A stretch of 7,640 nt of DNA from Gammaproteobacteria bacterium (GTDB taxonomy: Bacteria > Pseudomonadota > Gammaproteobacteria > Magnimaribacterales > AG-339-G14): positions 19,406 through 27,045 of the forward strand of contig NZFZ01000016.1 in assembly GCA_002689405.1 (NCBI GenBank), read 5' to 3'. The notes below the pieces were generated by a model. That model was given only the letters and a program-made list of their open reading frames with translations. It was not told the origin of the DNA and searched no databases. The translations under genes and the position numbers were made by a program. Position 1 is the stretch's first letter. Each line of letters begins with the position of its first letter. Positions 1 to 5,785 of this stretch are shown in pieces.

Positions 1-56
1 TCAATTTCTAGAACGTTTTTTAAAGCCTCTTGAACTAAATCTTGAAAATTTTTCAT
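1..56 (-). CDS. Partial CDS, N-terminus only, possibly a single-domain rhodanese
   Basis: Only the first 18 codons and two bases of codon 19 are inside the window; the gene continues beyond position 1. The visible peptide reads MKNFQDLVQEALKNVLEI. This resembles the N-terminal helix of small bacterial rhodanese-like (sulfurtransferase) proteins, which often start with a similar amphipathic segment before an 'EIS/EID' turn. The catalytic Cys loop is not in the window, so the family is a guess from the start alone. The ATG overlaps the stop codon of the upstream 72-residue membrane protein gene as ATGA, which points to translational coupling and supports both the start and the gene being real. 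The alternative is an unrelated small cytosolic protein. Confidence 0.5.
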   Translation of the reverse strand, partial: MKNFQDLVQEALKNVLEI

Positions 57-271
57 TTAAACCAACAAACCTTTGAAGCCTCTAAGCCTTCAACTTCAGT
101 TACACAACCATCTTCATGAGCGATTACGATTGCGCTTAAAATAATACCTACAGAAATGATAGAAGAAATTGCAATCAGTCTTCCAAATTTTTGCACTAAG
201 TAAGTTGTTAAGTAAGAAAAGATTAAAATAGTTCCAATCAGGAATAATGAAATAATTAAAATTCTTAACAT
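53..271 (-). CDS. Small two-helix membrane protein (72 aa), unknown function
   Basis: I do not recognise a family. The protein has two strongly hydrophobic segments, about residues 3-25 and 32-51, joined by a short basic turn (QKFGR, 27-31). It ends in a polar tail of about 21 residues carrying two cysteines, C56 and C69. By the positive-inside rule the basic turn should face the cytoplasm. Both termini and the Cys-containing tail would then be periplasmic, where the cysteines could form a disulfide; this is inference. Its ATG overlaps the stop of the upstream 68-residue gene by one base (TAATG), and its stop overlaps the next gene as ATGA, so it is the middle gene of a coupled three-gene operon. 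No clear Shine-Dalgarno precedes it, which also fits coupling. Operon position and composition argue that it is real despite its size. Confidence 0.68.
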   Translation of the reverse strand: MLRILIISLFLIGTILIFSYLTTYLVQKFGRLIAISSIISVGIILSAIVIAHEDGCVTEVEGLEASKVCWFK

Positions 272-477
272 TAGTTTGAATATTTTTTCTTAAGAACTCT
301 TACCAAAAAATAAATTGGGGAAATAATTAAGAAACAGATCAATAATTCTGCCCAAAAATTTAACTTAGTGACACTTCGAATGAAGCTTGCTAAATACATA
401 CTGCCAAATCCTAAAAAACCATAAATCACAAATAAAGTGACATCTACCTTTGAGATTATGCTTTTAATTAACTTCAT
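271..477 (-). CDS. Small two-helix membrane protein (68 aa), unknown function
   Basis: I do not recognise a family. Two hydrophobic segments are visible, about residues 13-33 and 42-60. The N-terminus is basic (three lysines in the first ten residues) and the C-terminus is strongly basic (R60 then KKK at 63-65). Both ends are therefore predicted to be cytoplasmic, the opposite of the topology inferred for its downstream neighbour. It is the first visible gene of the minus-strand operon that continues into the 72-residue protein through a TAATG overlap. The start at 477 gives a 45-base gap to the divergent crotonase gene; only a weak Shine-Dalgarno-like AAGT lies upstream. It may form a two-component membrane unit with its neighbour, but nothing in the sequence defines a substrate. 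Confidence 0.65.
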   Translation of the reverse strand: MKLIKSIISKVDVTLFVIYGFLGFGSMYLASFIRSVTKLNFWAELLICFLIISPIYFLVRVLKKKYSN

Positions 478-478
478 T

Positions 479-518
479 GACTTATTTTACTTTAAATTCT
501 TCGTGATAGACTTATTTT
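479..518. repeat. 10-base direct repeat GACTTATTTT in a divergent intergenic region
   Basis: GACTTATTTT occurs at 479-488 and again at 509-518, start to start 30 bases apart. It fills much of the 45-base gap between the divergent small-membrane-protein operon and the crotonase gene. The second copy ends five bases before the crotonase ATG and sits where a Shine-Dalgarno would be expected, although it is not one. A spacing of about three helical turns would suit a regulator bound to one DNA face, but the motif is AT-rich and could be chance. Confidence 0.4.
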
Positions 519-522
519 CACT

Positions 523-1290
523 ATGAGTAATAAAGACCTAAAAACTAAATTAGAAAATCATATTGGTTACGTTTCAATCAATAGACCGCCTAACAACCAT
601 TTTGATGCAGAACTTATTGGTCAAATTGCAGATTTCCTTGTGGAAATGGATAACGAAAGTGAATGCAGAAGTATTATTTTATCTTCAGAAGGAAAACATT
701 TTTGTGCTGGAGCTGACTTTACCAGATCCTCCTATAAGGAAGAATCAGATCCTTATGAAAGATTGTATCAAGAGGCAGTAAGGCTTTTTAAAACTAAAAA
801 ACCGGTCATAGCAACCATTCAGGGAGCTGCTGTTGGAGGTGGATTGGGAGTAGCCCTTTCTGCTGACTTTAGAATCGCTTGTGAAGAATCCAGATTCAGT
901 GCAAATTTTTCTAAATTAGCTTTTCATCAAGGATTTGGTACCACGGTAACTCTTCCGCGAATCGTTGGAAATCAGAAAGCAAAATGGATGTTACTCACTA
1001 GCGCTAGAGTAAAAGGTAAGGAAGCTTTTGAAATAGGTCTTGCTGATTTTCTTGTTCCCCAAAATGAATTAATGTCCAAAGCAGAAGAACTTGCAAAAGA
1101 GATTAATGCTGCAGGTCCATTGGGAGTGCAAGCTATAAGAGAGACAATCAAAGGTGATTCTGTTGAAAAAATTGAAGAGATAGTCAAATGGGAGCTTTCT
1201 GAACAAAATAGACTTAGAGAGACGTCTGATTTTCAAGAAGGAATCAAGGCTTCCTTAGAAAGAAGAGATCCAGAGTTTACTGGTAATTAA
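523..1290 (+). CDS. Enoyl-CoA hydratase/isomerase family (crotonase) protein with non-canonical active site
   Basis: This is a full-length crotonase-fold protein (255 aa; the family is usually 250-290), expected to act on an acyl-CoA in the cytoplasm. Visible landmarks are the first oxyanion-hole segment FCAGADF (60-66), the KPVIATIQGAAVGGG stretch (93-107) with the second oxyanion glycine near G106, and FHQGFGTTVTLPRIVG (134-149). Aligned to rat mitochondrial enoyl-CoA hydratase, the two catalytic glutamates (E144, E164) fall on G109 and F129. The oxyanion hole is therefore kept but the hydratase acids are gone. Classical hydration is unlikely; an isomerase, hydrolase, lyase or other CoA-enolate reaction using different residues is possible. 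I recall other bacterial crotonases with a similar FSANF...GFHQGFG pattern, so this may be a subfamily. The start follows no obvious Shine-Dalgarno. The 3' end overlaps the convergent thioesterase gene by four bases. Confidence 0.9.
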   Translation: MSNKDLKTKLENHIGYVSINRPPNNHFDAELIGQIADFLVEMDNESECRSIILSSEGKHFCAGADFTRSSYKEESDPYERLYQEAVRLFKTKKPVIATIQGAAVGGGLGVALSADFRIACEESRFSANFSKLAFHQGFGTTVTLPRIVGNQKAKWMLLTSARVKGKEAFEIGLADFLVPQNELMSKAEELAKEINAAGPLGVQAIRETIKGDSVEKIEEIVKWELSEQNRLRETSDFQEGIKASLERRDPEFTGN

Positions 1291-1757
1291 TTTTTAATCT
1301 TAAACCTTAAGTCAAAATCCAATTCGCCAAGAGAATCGTTTTCTTCTTTCATTTGAAGCACTTTATTGAAAGACTCATCTGGCATAGGGCAGGACTTTCT
1401 TTTTTTCATATCGATGTGAATAAGAAGAATTTCCTCTATAGCACTAAGTTCTTTATCATTATTAAGAAGAATCCCAACATGATGGATTAATTTCCTATTC
1501 ACATTGACAATTCTATAATGAGTGGAAATCTTATCTCCTAATAGATTTTCTTTTACATATCTGAGATTTTGTTCAAGAGTGAAAGTACTAAAACCGGAGT
1601 TAATATAATCGAATCCCATTCCGAGTTGATTGAACATTTCATAAGAGCCTTCTTCAAAGATCTTTGTATAGAAAGTCACATTCATATGACCGTTTAAGTC
1701 ACACATTTCTTCGGTGACCTTTTTTGCAATACCAGGGTAAGGGAATTTATTTTTCAT
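1287..1757 (-). CDS. Hotdog-fold acyl-CoA thioesterase (4HBT / YbgC-like)
   Basis: The protein (156 aa) has the single-hotdog-domain size of 4-hydroxybenzoyl-CoA/YbgC-type thioesterases, which hydrolyse acyl-CoA to free acid and CoA in the cytosol. The diagnostic motif is MCDLNGHMNVTFYTK (18-32): D20 lies where the catalytic Asp of the 4HBT family sits, followed by GHMN at 23-26 and a long helix (about 27-45). The later segments SGFSTFTLEQNLRYVKE (54-70) and STHYRIVNVNRKLIHHVG (78-95) match the usual beta-sheet strands. D-x-NGHMN is shared with thioesterases of the betainyl-CoA/carnitine type, but no carnitine gene is nearby, so the substrate is open. The gene converges on the crotonase with stop codons overlapping in TTAA, and diverges from the photolyase gene across 65 bases. 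No strong Shine-Dalgarno precedes the ATG. Confidence 0.85.
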   Translation of the reverse strand: MKNKFPYPGIAKKVTEEMCDLNGHMNVTFYTKIFEEGSYEMFNQLGMGFDYINSGFSTFTLEQNLRYVKENLLGDKISTHYRIVNVNRKLIHHVGILLNNDKELSAIEEILLIHIDMKKRKSCPMPDESFNKVLQMKEENDSLGELDFDLRFKIKN

Positions 1758-1822
1758 AGCTATTTAAATAATGAATAGTTATTAATTGAATAAAAAAGTT
1801 TCAAATAAAGTAAATTTAAAGA

Positions 1823-3313
1823 ATGGATGATGATACTTTATTAATTATTCTTGGCAATCAACTTTTCGAAAAAAAATACCTTTCGCAGGCAAAAACCAAA
1901 AATATTTTTATGGCAGAAGACTTTGGACTATGTACAGAAGAAAAATATCATAAGCAAAAAATCTTTTTCTTTTTAAGTGCGATGCGTTGTTTTAAGGATG
2001 AAGTATCTAATCTTGGTTATGAGGTTTTTTACAACAAACTTGATGAAAAGAACAAAAATAAGGATTTTATAACCCTCCTTAGCAATTTTTTAGATAAAAA
2101 TAAATTTAAGACTCTTAAATTTTTTGAAATAGAAGATAAATTCTTTGAAAAAAAAATATTTGATTTTTTAAAAGAAAAAGAAATTGATTTTGAAATCATA
2201 CAATCTCCGATGTTTCTCTGTTCGAGAGATAAATTTACCAAATTTGCGCAAAACAAAAAAAATCTCAGGATGGTAAGTTTTTATCAACTGATGCGAAAAG
2301 ATTTAGATATCTTAATTTCAGATGGTAAGCCATTAGGAGGAAAATGGTCTTACGATGAAGAAAACAGAAAAAAAATTCCCAAAGATTTAGAGCTTCCTAA
2401 ATTAGAAATGTTTTCAAAAAACACCCATGGAGTTGACGTAAAACAAGACGTTCAAAAGTATTTTGATAATCATCCTGGAGAGTTAAATTCTTGGCTGCCA
2501 GACAATAGAAAAGACGCCAGAAAAAGTTTAAAAAAATTTTTAGAACAAAGATTTAAGTTTTTTGGTACTTATGAAGATGCCATGCAAGAACAACAAAATT
2601 TTTTATTTCATAGCATGTTATCGCCTCTTTTGAATGTTGGACTTTTGACACCTAAGGAAGTTATAGATTCAGCTATAAAACATGCTGAATCAAATGATAT
2701 TCCCTTGAATTCTCTAGAGGGTTTCGTCAGACAAATTATTGGATGGCGAGAGTTCATAAGAGGTGTCTATCAAGAAAAAGGTGATATTGAGTTTAAAAGT
2801 AACTATTGGAGCCATAAAAATAAAATTAATTCAAATTGGTACGATGGCTCTACAGGACTTGACCCTTTGGATGATGTAATAAGAATGGTGAATGAGTATG
2901 GTTATACCCATCACATCCCCCGATTGATGATACTTTCAAATATTTTTACTCTTTGTGAGATTGACCCTAAAGATATCTACAGATGGTTTATTGAGATGTT
3001 TGTCGACTCTTCTGAATGGGTAATGGTGCCTAATGTCTTTGGCATGGGTACTTTTGCCGATGGAGGGATAATGTCTACTAAGCCTTATACATGTGGTTCA
3101 AATTATGTCTTAAAAATGAGTAATTATAAAAAAGGACCTTGGTGTGAGGTTTTAGATGGTCTTTATTGGAGATTTACTGAAAAACATCGTGATTTCTATG
3201 AATCAAACCCTAGATTATCAATTTTGACTCGTTCTCTAGATAAGATGAATCCAGAACGAAAGGAAAGAATTTTCGTTCTTGCTGATGAATTTATCAAAAA
3301 AAATTCGCTATGA
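1823..3313 (+). CDS. Deoxyribodipyrimidine photolyase-related / FeS-BCP-type cryptochrome, apparently without the Fe-S cysteines
   Basis: This full-length member (496 aa) belongs to the DPRP / Fe-S bacterial cryptochrome and (6-4) photolyase group typified by Agrobacterium PhrB: flavoproteins that repair UV lesions or sense blue light. The N-terminal alpha/beta antenna domain (about 1-135) starts LLIILGNQL. The helical FAD domain carries [12 protein letters not shown] (172-183), [14 protein letters not shown] (301-314), YTHHIPRLM (361-369; the HH pair matches the PhrB active site), W399, GMGTFADGG (407-415) and STKPY (418-422). By recalled alignment to PhrB, the four cluster ligands (C350, C438, C441, C454) fall on P348, K436, P439 and E442, and the loop between the last two is shortened. 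C441 is one residue out of register. C378 and C424 are not canonical ligands. No Shine-Dalgarno is evident. The stop overlaps the DUF2256 start as ATGA. Family assignment is firm; the lesion repaired and whether it is enzyme or sensor are not readable. Confidence 0.92.
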   Translation: MDDDTLLIILGNQLFEKKYLSQAKTKNIFMAEDFGLCTEEKYHKQKIFFFLSAMRCFKDEVSNLGYEVFYNKLDEKNKNKDFITLLSNFLDKNKFKTLKFFEIEDKFFEKKIFDFLKEKEIDFEIIQSPMFLCSRDKFTKFAQNKKNLRMVSFYQLMRKDLDILISDGKPLGGKWSYDEENRKKIPKDLELPKLEMFSKNTHGVDVKQDVQKYFDNHPGELNSWLPDNRKDARKSLKKFLEQRFKFFGTYEDAMQEQQNFLFHSMLSPLLNVGLLTPKEVIDSAIKHAESNDIPLNSLEGFVRQIIGWREFIRGVYQEKGDIEFKSNYWSHKNKINSNWYDGSTGLDPLDDVIRMVNEYGYTHHIPRLMILSNIFTLCEIDPKDIYRWFIEMFVDSSEWVMVPNVFGMGTFADGGIMSTKPYTCGSNYVLKMSNYKKGPWCEVLDGLYWRFTEKHRDFYESNPRLSILTRSLDKMNPERKERIFVLADEFIKKNSL

Positions 3314-3444
3314 AATACAAAGAGGAAAAAATTTGTAAGGTATGTAAAAAACCTTTTTCATGGAGAAAAAAATGGGAAAGGGATTGGGAGAATGTTTTGT
3401 ACTGCAGTGAACGATGTAAAAGAAACAAGTCTAAGACATTGTAA
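3310..3444 (+). CDS. DUF2256 small zinc-ribbon-like protein (44 aa)
   Basis: A 44-codon gene starts inside the photolyase stop (ATGA, 3310-3313), so it is probably translationally coupled; no separate Shine-Dalgarno is seen. The peptide has a CxxC pair (C9, C12), a [10 protein letters not shown] core (18-27) and [10 protein letters not shown] (31-40), giving four cysteines C9/C12/C32/C36 that could bind one zinc. This pattern (CxVCxKPFxWRKKW...W..V.YCSERC) is the DUF2256 signature as I know it. The family is uncharacterised, but members are often found beside or fused to photolyase/cryptochrome genes, and the coupling here repeats that link. Its role (DNA or RNA binding, or assembly or regulation of the photolyase) is unknown. 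The last 14 bases overlap the 3' end of the convergent MDR gene. It would be easy to miss because of its length. Confidence 0.9.
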   Translation: MKYKEEKICKVCKKPFSWRKKWERDWENVLYCSERCKRNKSKTL

Positions 3445-4438
3445 CTGTAACCTTTCCCACTAATTTTCTATCTCTCAAATATTCCAGGCCTTCTTTTGAA
3501 TTGTTCAAAGGAAATTCTTTACAAATATGGGGTTTAAGTTTTCCTGATTCGGCCAACTCCATAATGATTTCGTTGTTTTCTCTTCCTTTCTCAGGATCTC
3601 TTCTACCAAATTCACCTGCCCTTACACCAATAACTGAAAATCCTTTAATGAGAGGATAGTTAACTGGAACGGTTGGAATTCTTCCACTAGTAAAACCAAT
3701 TATTAATAACCTGCCTCCCCAATTTATACATCGAATAGATTCATCGAATACATCGCCACCGACTGGATCGTAAATTACATCGGCCCCTTTTTCATTCGTT
3801 AGATTTTTTACCTCTTCTCTAAAAGAAACAGAACCTTCTAATCCAGTATTGATAATTTCATCTGCACCCCAAGTCTTTACAATTTTTAATTTTTCGTCAG
3901 AGGTACCACTTGCAATCACCCTTGCGCCATAAAGTTTACCCATTTGCACTGCTGCCATGCCTACCCCACCTGAAGCACCATGAACAAGCAAAGTCTCTCC
4001 TTGTCTTAATTCTCCTCTTCGAATTAACCCAACATATGCTGTTAAATAGGCTGTTTTAAAGGAAGCTGCTTCCGAAAAATTCAATGGCTTAGGTTTTAAC
4101 GAGACCAAGCCTTCCGGAAGAATAATTGATTCAGCAATTGCACCATGACCCCAACCGCCGAACATAACTTCGTCGCCTTCTTTAAATGAGGAAACTTTAG
4201 ATCCAACTTTTTCAACTATTCCTGCTCCCTCCATGCCAAGAGCAAATGGAAGATTGGGTCTATTTTGATATTTACCCTGAGTCATAAGTAAATCAGGGAA
4301 GTTAAGGGAAGCGGCCTTAATTGTTATTTTGACCGAATTATCCTGAAAGGAATCTAATTTGAGTTCTCCTAAATTTGTCTTTGACAAATCTTCGGAGAGC
4401 TCAGAACAGACTAATCCATACGTTGTATGATCAGCCAT
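3431..4438 (-). CDS. NADPH:quinone oxidoreductase-like zinc-free MDR protein
   Basis: The protein (335 aa) belongs to the medium-chain dehydrogenase/reductase superfamily in its quinone-oxidoreductase branch, expected to reduce an enone, enoyl or quinone substrate with NAD(P)H in the cytosol. The N-terminal GroES-like domain includes [17 protein letters not shown] (42-58) and [17 protein letters not shown] (63-79). The catalytic-zinc ligands of alcohol dehydrogenases are absent: N46 and M69 stand where Cys and His would be, as usual for the QOR branch. The Rossmann domain has [15 protein letters not shown] (154-168) and the cofactor-binding S178. [11 protein letters not shown] (224-234) and [12 protein letters not shown] (241-252) complete the fold. 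It starts six bases after the stop of the acyl-CoA dehydrogenase gene on the same strand, so the two are almost certainly co-transcribed. It could act on an enoyl product of that enzyme, which is inference. Confidence 0.9.
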   Translation of the reverse strand: MADHTTYGLVCSELSEDLSKTNLGELKLDSFQDNSVKITIKAASLNFPDLLMTQGKYQNRPNLPFALGMEGAGIVEKVGSKVSSFKEGDEVMFGGWGHGAIAESIILPEGLVSLKPKPLNFSEAASFKTAYLTAYVGLIRRGELRQGETLLVHGASGGVGMAAVQMGKLYGARVIASGTSDEKLKIVKTWGADEIINTGLEGSVSFREEVKNLTNEKGADVIYDPVGGDVFDESIRCINWGGRLLIIGFTSGRIPTVPVNYPLIKGFSVIGVRAGEFGRRDPEKGRENNEIIMELAESGKLKPHICKEFPLNNSKEGLEYLRDRKLVGKVTVTMS

Positions 4439-4444
4439 TAAAGA

Positions 4445-5701
4445 TTAACTTGGTCTGCCGATATATTCTTCTGCTTTTGCTTTATCAGCTTGATGTTTAC
4501 CAAGTTCCAGTCTTGCGACAGTTCTTCTGTGAACTTCATCAGGTCCGTCGGCTAAACGAAGAGTTCTCATTCCAGCATAAAGCCTTGCCAAAGGAGTATC
4601 TTGAGAAACTCCAGCTCCACCATGAATTTGAATTGCTTTATCAATAACACGAAGTGCCATATTAGGAACAGCAACTTTGATTTGCGCTATTTCACTTTTG
4701 GCAATTTTGTTACCAACTGTATCCATCATGTAGGCAGCTTTTAAAGTAAGAAGTCTGCACATATCGATTTCTATTCTGCAATCTGCAATAACATCGTAAT
4801 TTCCACCCAATTCGGATAGTGTTTTTCCAAATGCTGTTCTATTTAGAGATCTTTTACATAATAAATCTAAAGCTCTTTCAGCAGCTCCAATCGTTCTCAT
4901 ACAGTGATGGATTCTTCCTGGGCCAAGACGACCTTGGGCAATTTCAAAACCCCTGCCTTCACCTAAAAGAAGATTCTCTTTAGGTACTTCAACATCTGTA
5001 AATTTCATATGAGCATGTCCATGAGGAGCATCGTCGTTTCCAAAAACAGTCATCATTCTTAAAACTTCTACTCCGGGAGTTTCCATTGGGACAAGAATCT
5101 GAGATTGTCTTTGGTGTTTAGGGTTTTCTGGATTTGTAACTCCCATGAATATAATAATTTTGCAACGAGGATCGCCAGCTCCAGAAGTCCACCATTTCTC
5201 ACCATTGATGACATATCTGTCTCCTTTATCCTCAATTGTACTGCCAATATTTGTTGCATCCGATGAAGCAACATTCGGTTCAGTCATTCCAAAAGCTGAT
5301 CTGATTTCTCCGTCAAGCAAAGGTTTTAGCCATCTTTCTTGTTGCTCAGGATTTCCATACTTATCTATTACTTCCATGTTTCCAGTATCTGGAGCTGAAC
5401 AATTGAATACTTCCGATGCGATCCCACATCTTCCCATTTGCTCTGACAAAGGAGCATATTCTAAGTTTGTTAGTCCTGGTCCCCATTGAGAGTCAGGTAA
5501 AAATAAGTTCCACAAGCCTTCAGCTTTTGCTTTTGCTTTAAGCTCATCTAATACAGGGGGAACTTGCCAAGGATTTCCTTGATTTCTAAATTCTGCCATT
5601 TGATCTGCGTATACTTTTTCCCCTTCATAGACATGGTCGTCCATGAACTTTGTTACGCGTTCTAATAAATCTTTTACTTTATCCGTATGTTGAAATTCCA
5701 T
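4445..5701 (-). CDS. Acyl-CoA dehydrogenase, ACAD10/ACAD11-like
   Basis: This complete acyl-CoA dehydrogenase (418 aa, slightly longer than the usual 380-400) is an FAD enzyme that makes 2-enoyl-CoA and passes electrons to ETF. It shows the N-terminal helical domain (about 1-130), the FAD/substrate motif [12 protein letters not shown] (137-148), the middle beta domain with [15 protein letters not shown] (163-177), [10 protein letters not shown] (288-297) and [21 protein letters not shown] (359-379). The [10 protein letters not shown] stretch (384-393) is typical of the ACAD10/11 branch. D385 stands where medium-chain enzymes carry the catalytic Glu (E376). A good Shine-Dalgarno AAGAGGA (5707-5713) lies five bases before the ATG. 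The MDR gene follows after six bases. In many bacteria this branch neighbours an aminoglycoside-phosphotransferase-like kinase; none is in the window. The chain length of the substrate is not readable. Confidence 0.94.
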   Translation of the reverse strand: MEFQHTDKVKDLLERVTKFMDDHVYEGEKVYADQMAEFRNQGNPWQVPPVLDELKAKAKAEGLWNLFLPDSQWGPGLTNLEYAPLSEQMGRCGIASEVFNCSAPDTGNMEVIDKYGNPEQQERWLKPLLDGEIRSAFGMTEPNVASSDATNIGSTIEDKGDRYVINGEKWWTSGAGDPRCKIIIFMGVTNPENPKHQRQSQILVPMETPGVEVLRMMTVFGNDDAPHGHAHMKFTDVEVPKENLLLGEGRGFEIAQGRLGPGRIHHCMRTIGAAERALDLLCKRSLNRTAFGKTLSELGGNYDVIADCRIEIDMCRLLTLKAAYMMDTVGNKIAKSEIAQIKVAVPNMALRVIDKAIQIHGGAGVSQDTPLARLYAGMRTLRLADGPDEVHRRTVARLELGKHQADKAKAEEYIGRPS

Positions 5702-5741
5702 ATATATCCTCTTGATTAAAGAAAAAAAATATTAACAAGTT

Positions 5742-5770
5742 TTTAAAAACTTTGACACCCTATATGTCAA
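5742..5770 (-). promoter_or_regulatory. Candidate sigma70-type promoter for the acyl-CoA dehydrogenase/MDR operon
   Basis: Read on the minus strand, a perfect TTGACA -35 box (5770 down to 5765) is followed by a 17-base spacer and TTTAAA (5747 down to 5742), a four-of-six match to TATAAT. Transcription would begin near 5735, leaving a leader of about 34 bases that contains the AAGAGGA ribosome site. The -35 box is one arm of the inverted repeat listed separately, so a protein bound there would block the promoter. This is predicted by eye only; AT-rich DNA yields such matches easily. Confidence 0.4.
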
Positions 5771-5771
5771 A
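5751..5771. promoter_or_regulatory. Perfect inverted repeat TTTGACA-N7-TGTCAAA, candidate operator
   Basis: Arms TTTGACA (5751-5757) and TGTCAAA (5765-5771) are exact reverse complements around the spacer CCCTATA. The repeat lies in the 84-base gap between two divergent transcription units, the acyl-CoA dehydrogenase/MDR operon (minus) and the VOC gene (plus), and ends 14 bases before the VOC start. A further half-site ATGTCA at 5779-5784 repeats 5764-5769 exactly, 15 bases downstream. Its symmetry and position suit a dimeric repressor such as a TetR- or GntR-type acyl-CoA-responsive regulator, but no regulator gene is in the window. It could instead be two outward-facing -35 boxes. Confidence 0.5.
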
Positions 5772-5785
5772 ATAATGCATGTCAT

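Noticed and set aside
563..1187. Open frames of 71-72 codons on both strands inside the crotonase gene (563-781 plus, 972-1187 minus)
   Set aside because: They lie wholly within a well-supported crotonase and show no family resemblance or ribosome site; they are shadow frames.
1758..1822. AT-rich palindromes (ATTTAAAT at 1762-1769, AATAA...TTATT nearby) in the thioesterase/photolyase gap as operators
   Set aside because: Almost pure A/T sequence gives such symmetry by chance; unlike the 5751-5771 repeat there is no G/C information content.
2029..2256. 75-codon minus-strand frame inside the photolyase gene
   Set aside because: Low-complexity Ser/Leu/Phe composition is the antisense reading of a Lys/Phe-rich region; no motif or start signal.
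4375..5489. Frames at 4375-4647 (plus), 5068-5274 (minus) and 5145-5489 (plus)
   Set aside because: Each overlaps the acyl-CoA dehydrogenase, the MDR start or both, whose protein motifs are unambiguous; no independent support.
5752..5780. Plus-strand promoter for the VOC gene using TTGACA at 5752-5757
   Set aside because: The sequence 15-18 bases downstream (TAATGC/ATGCAT) is a poor -10 box and would leave a leaderless or near-leaderless mRNA; too weak to annotate.
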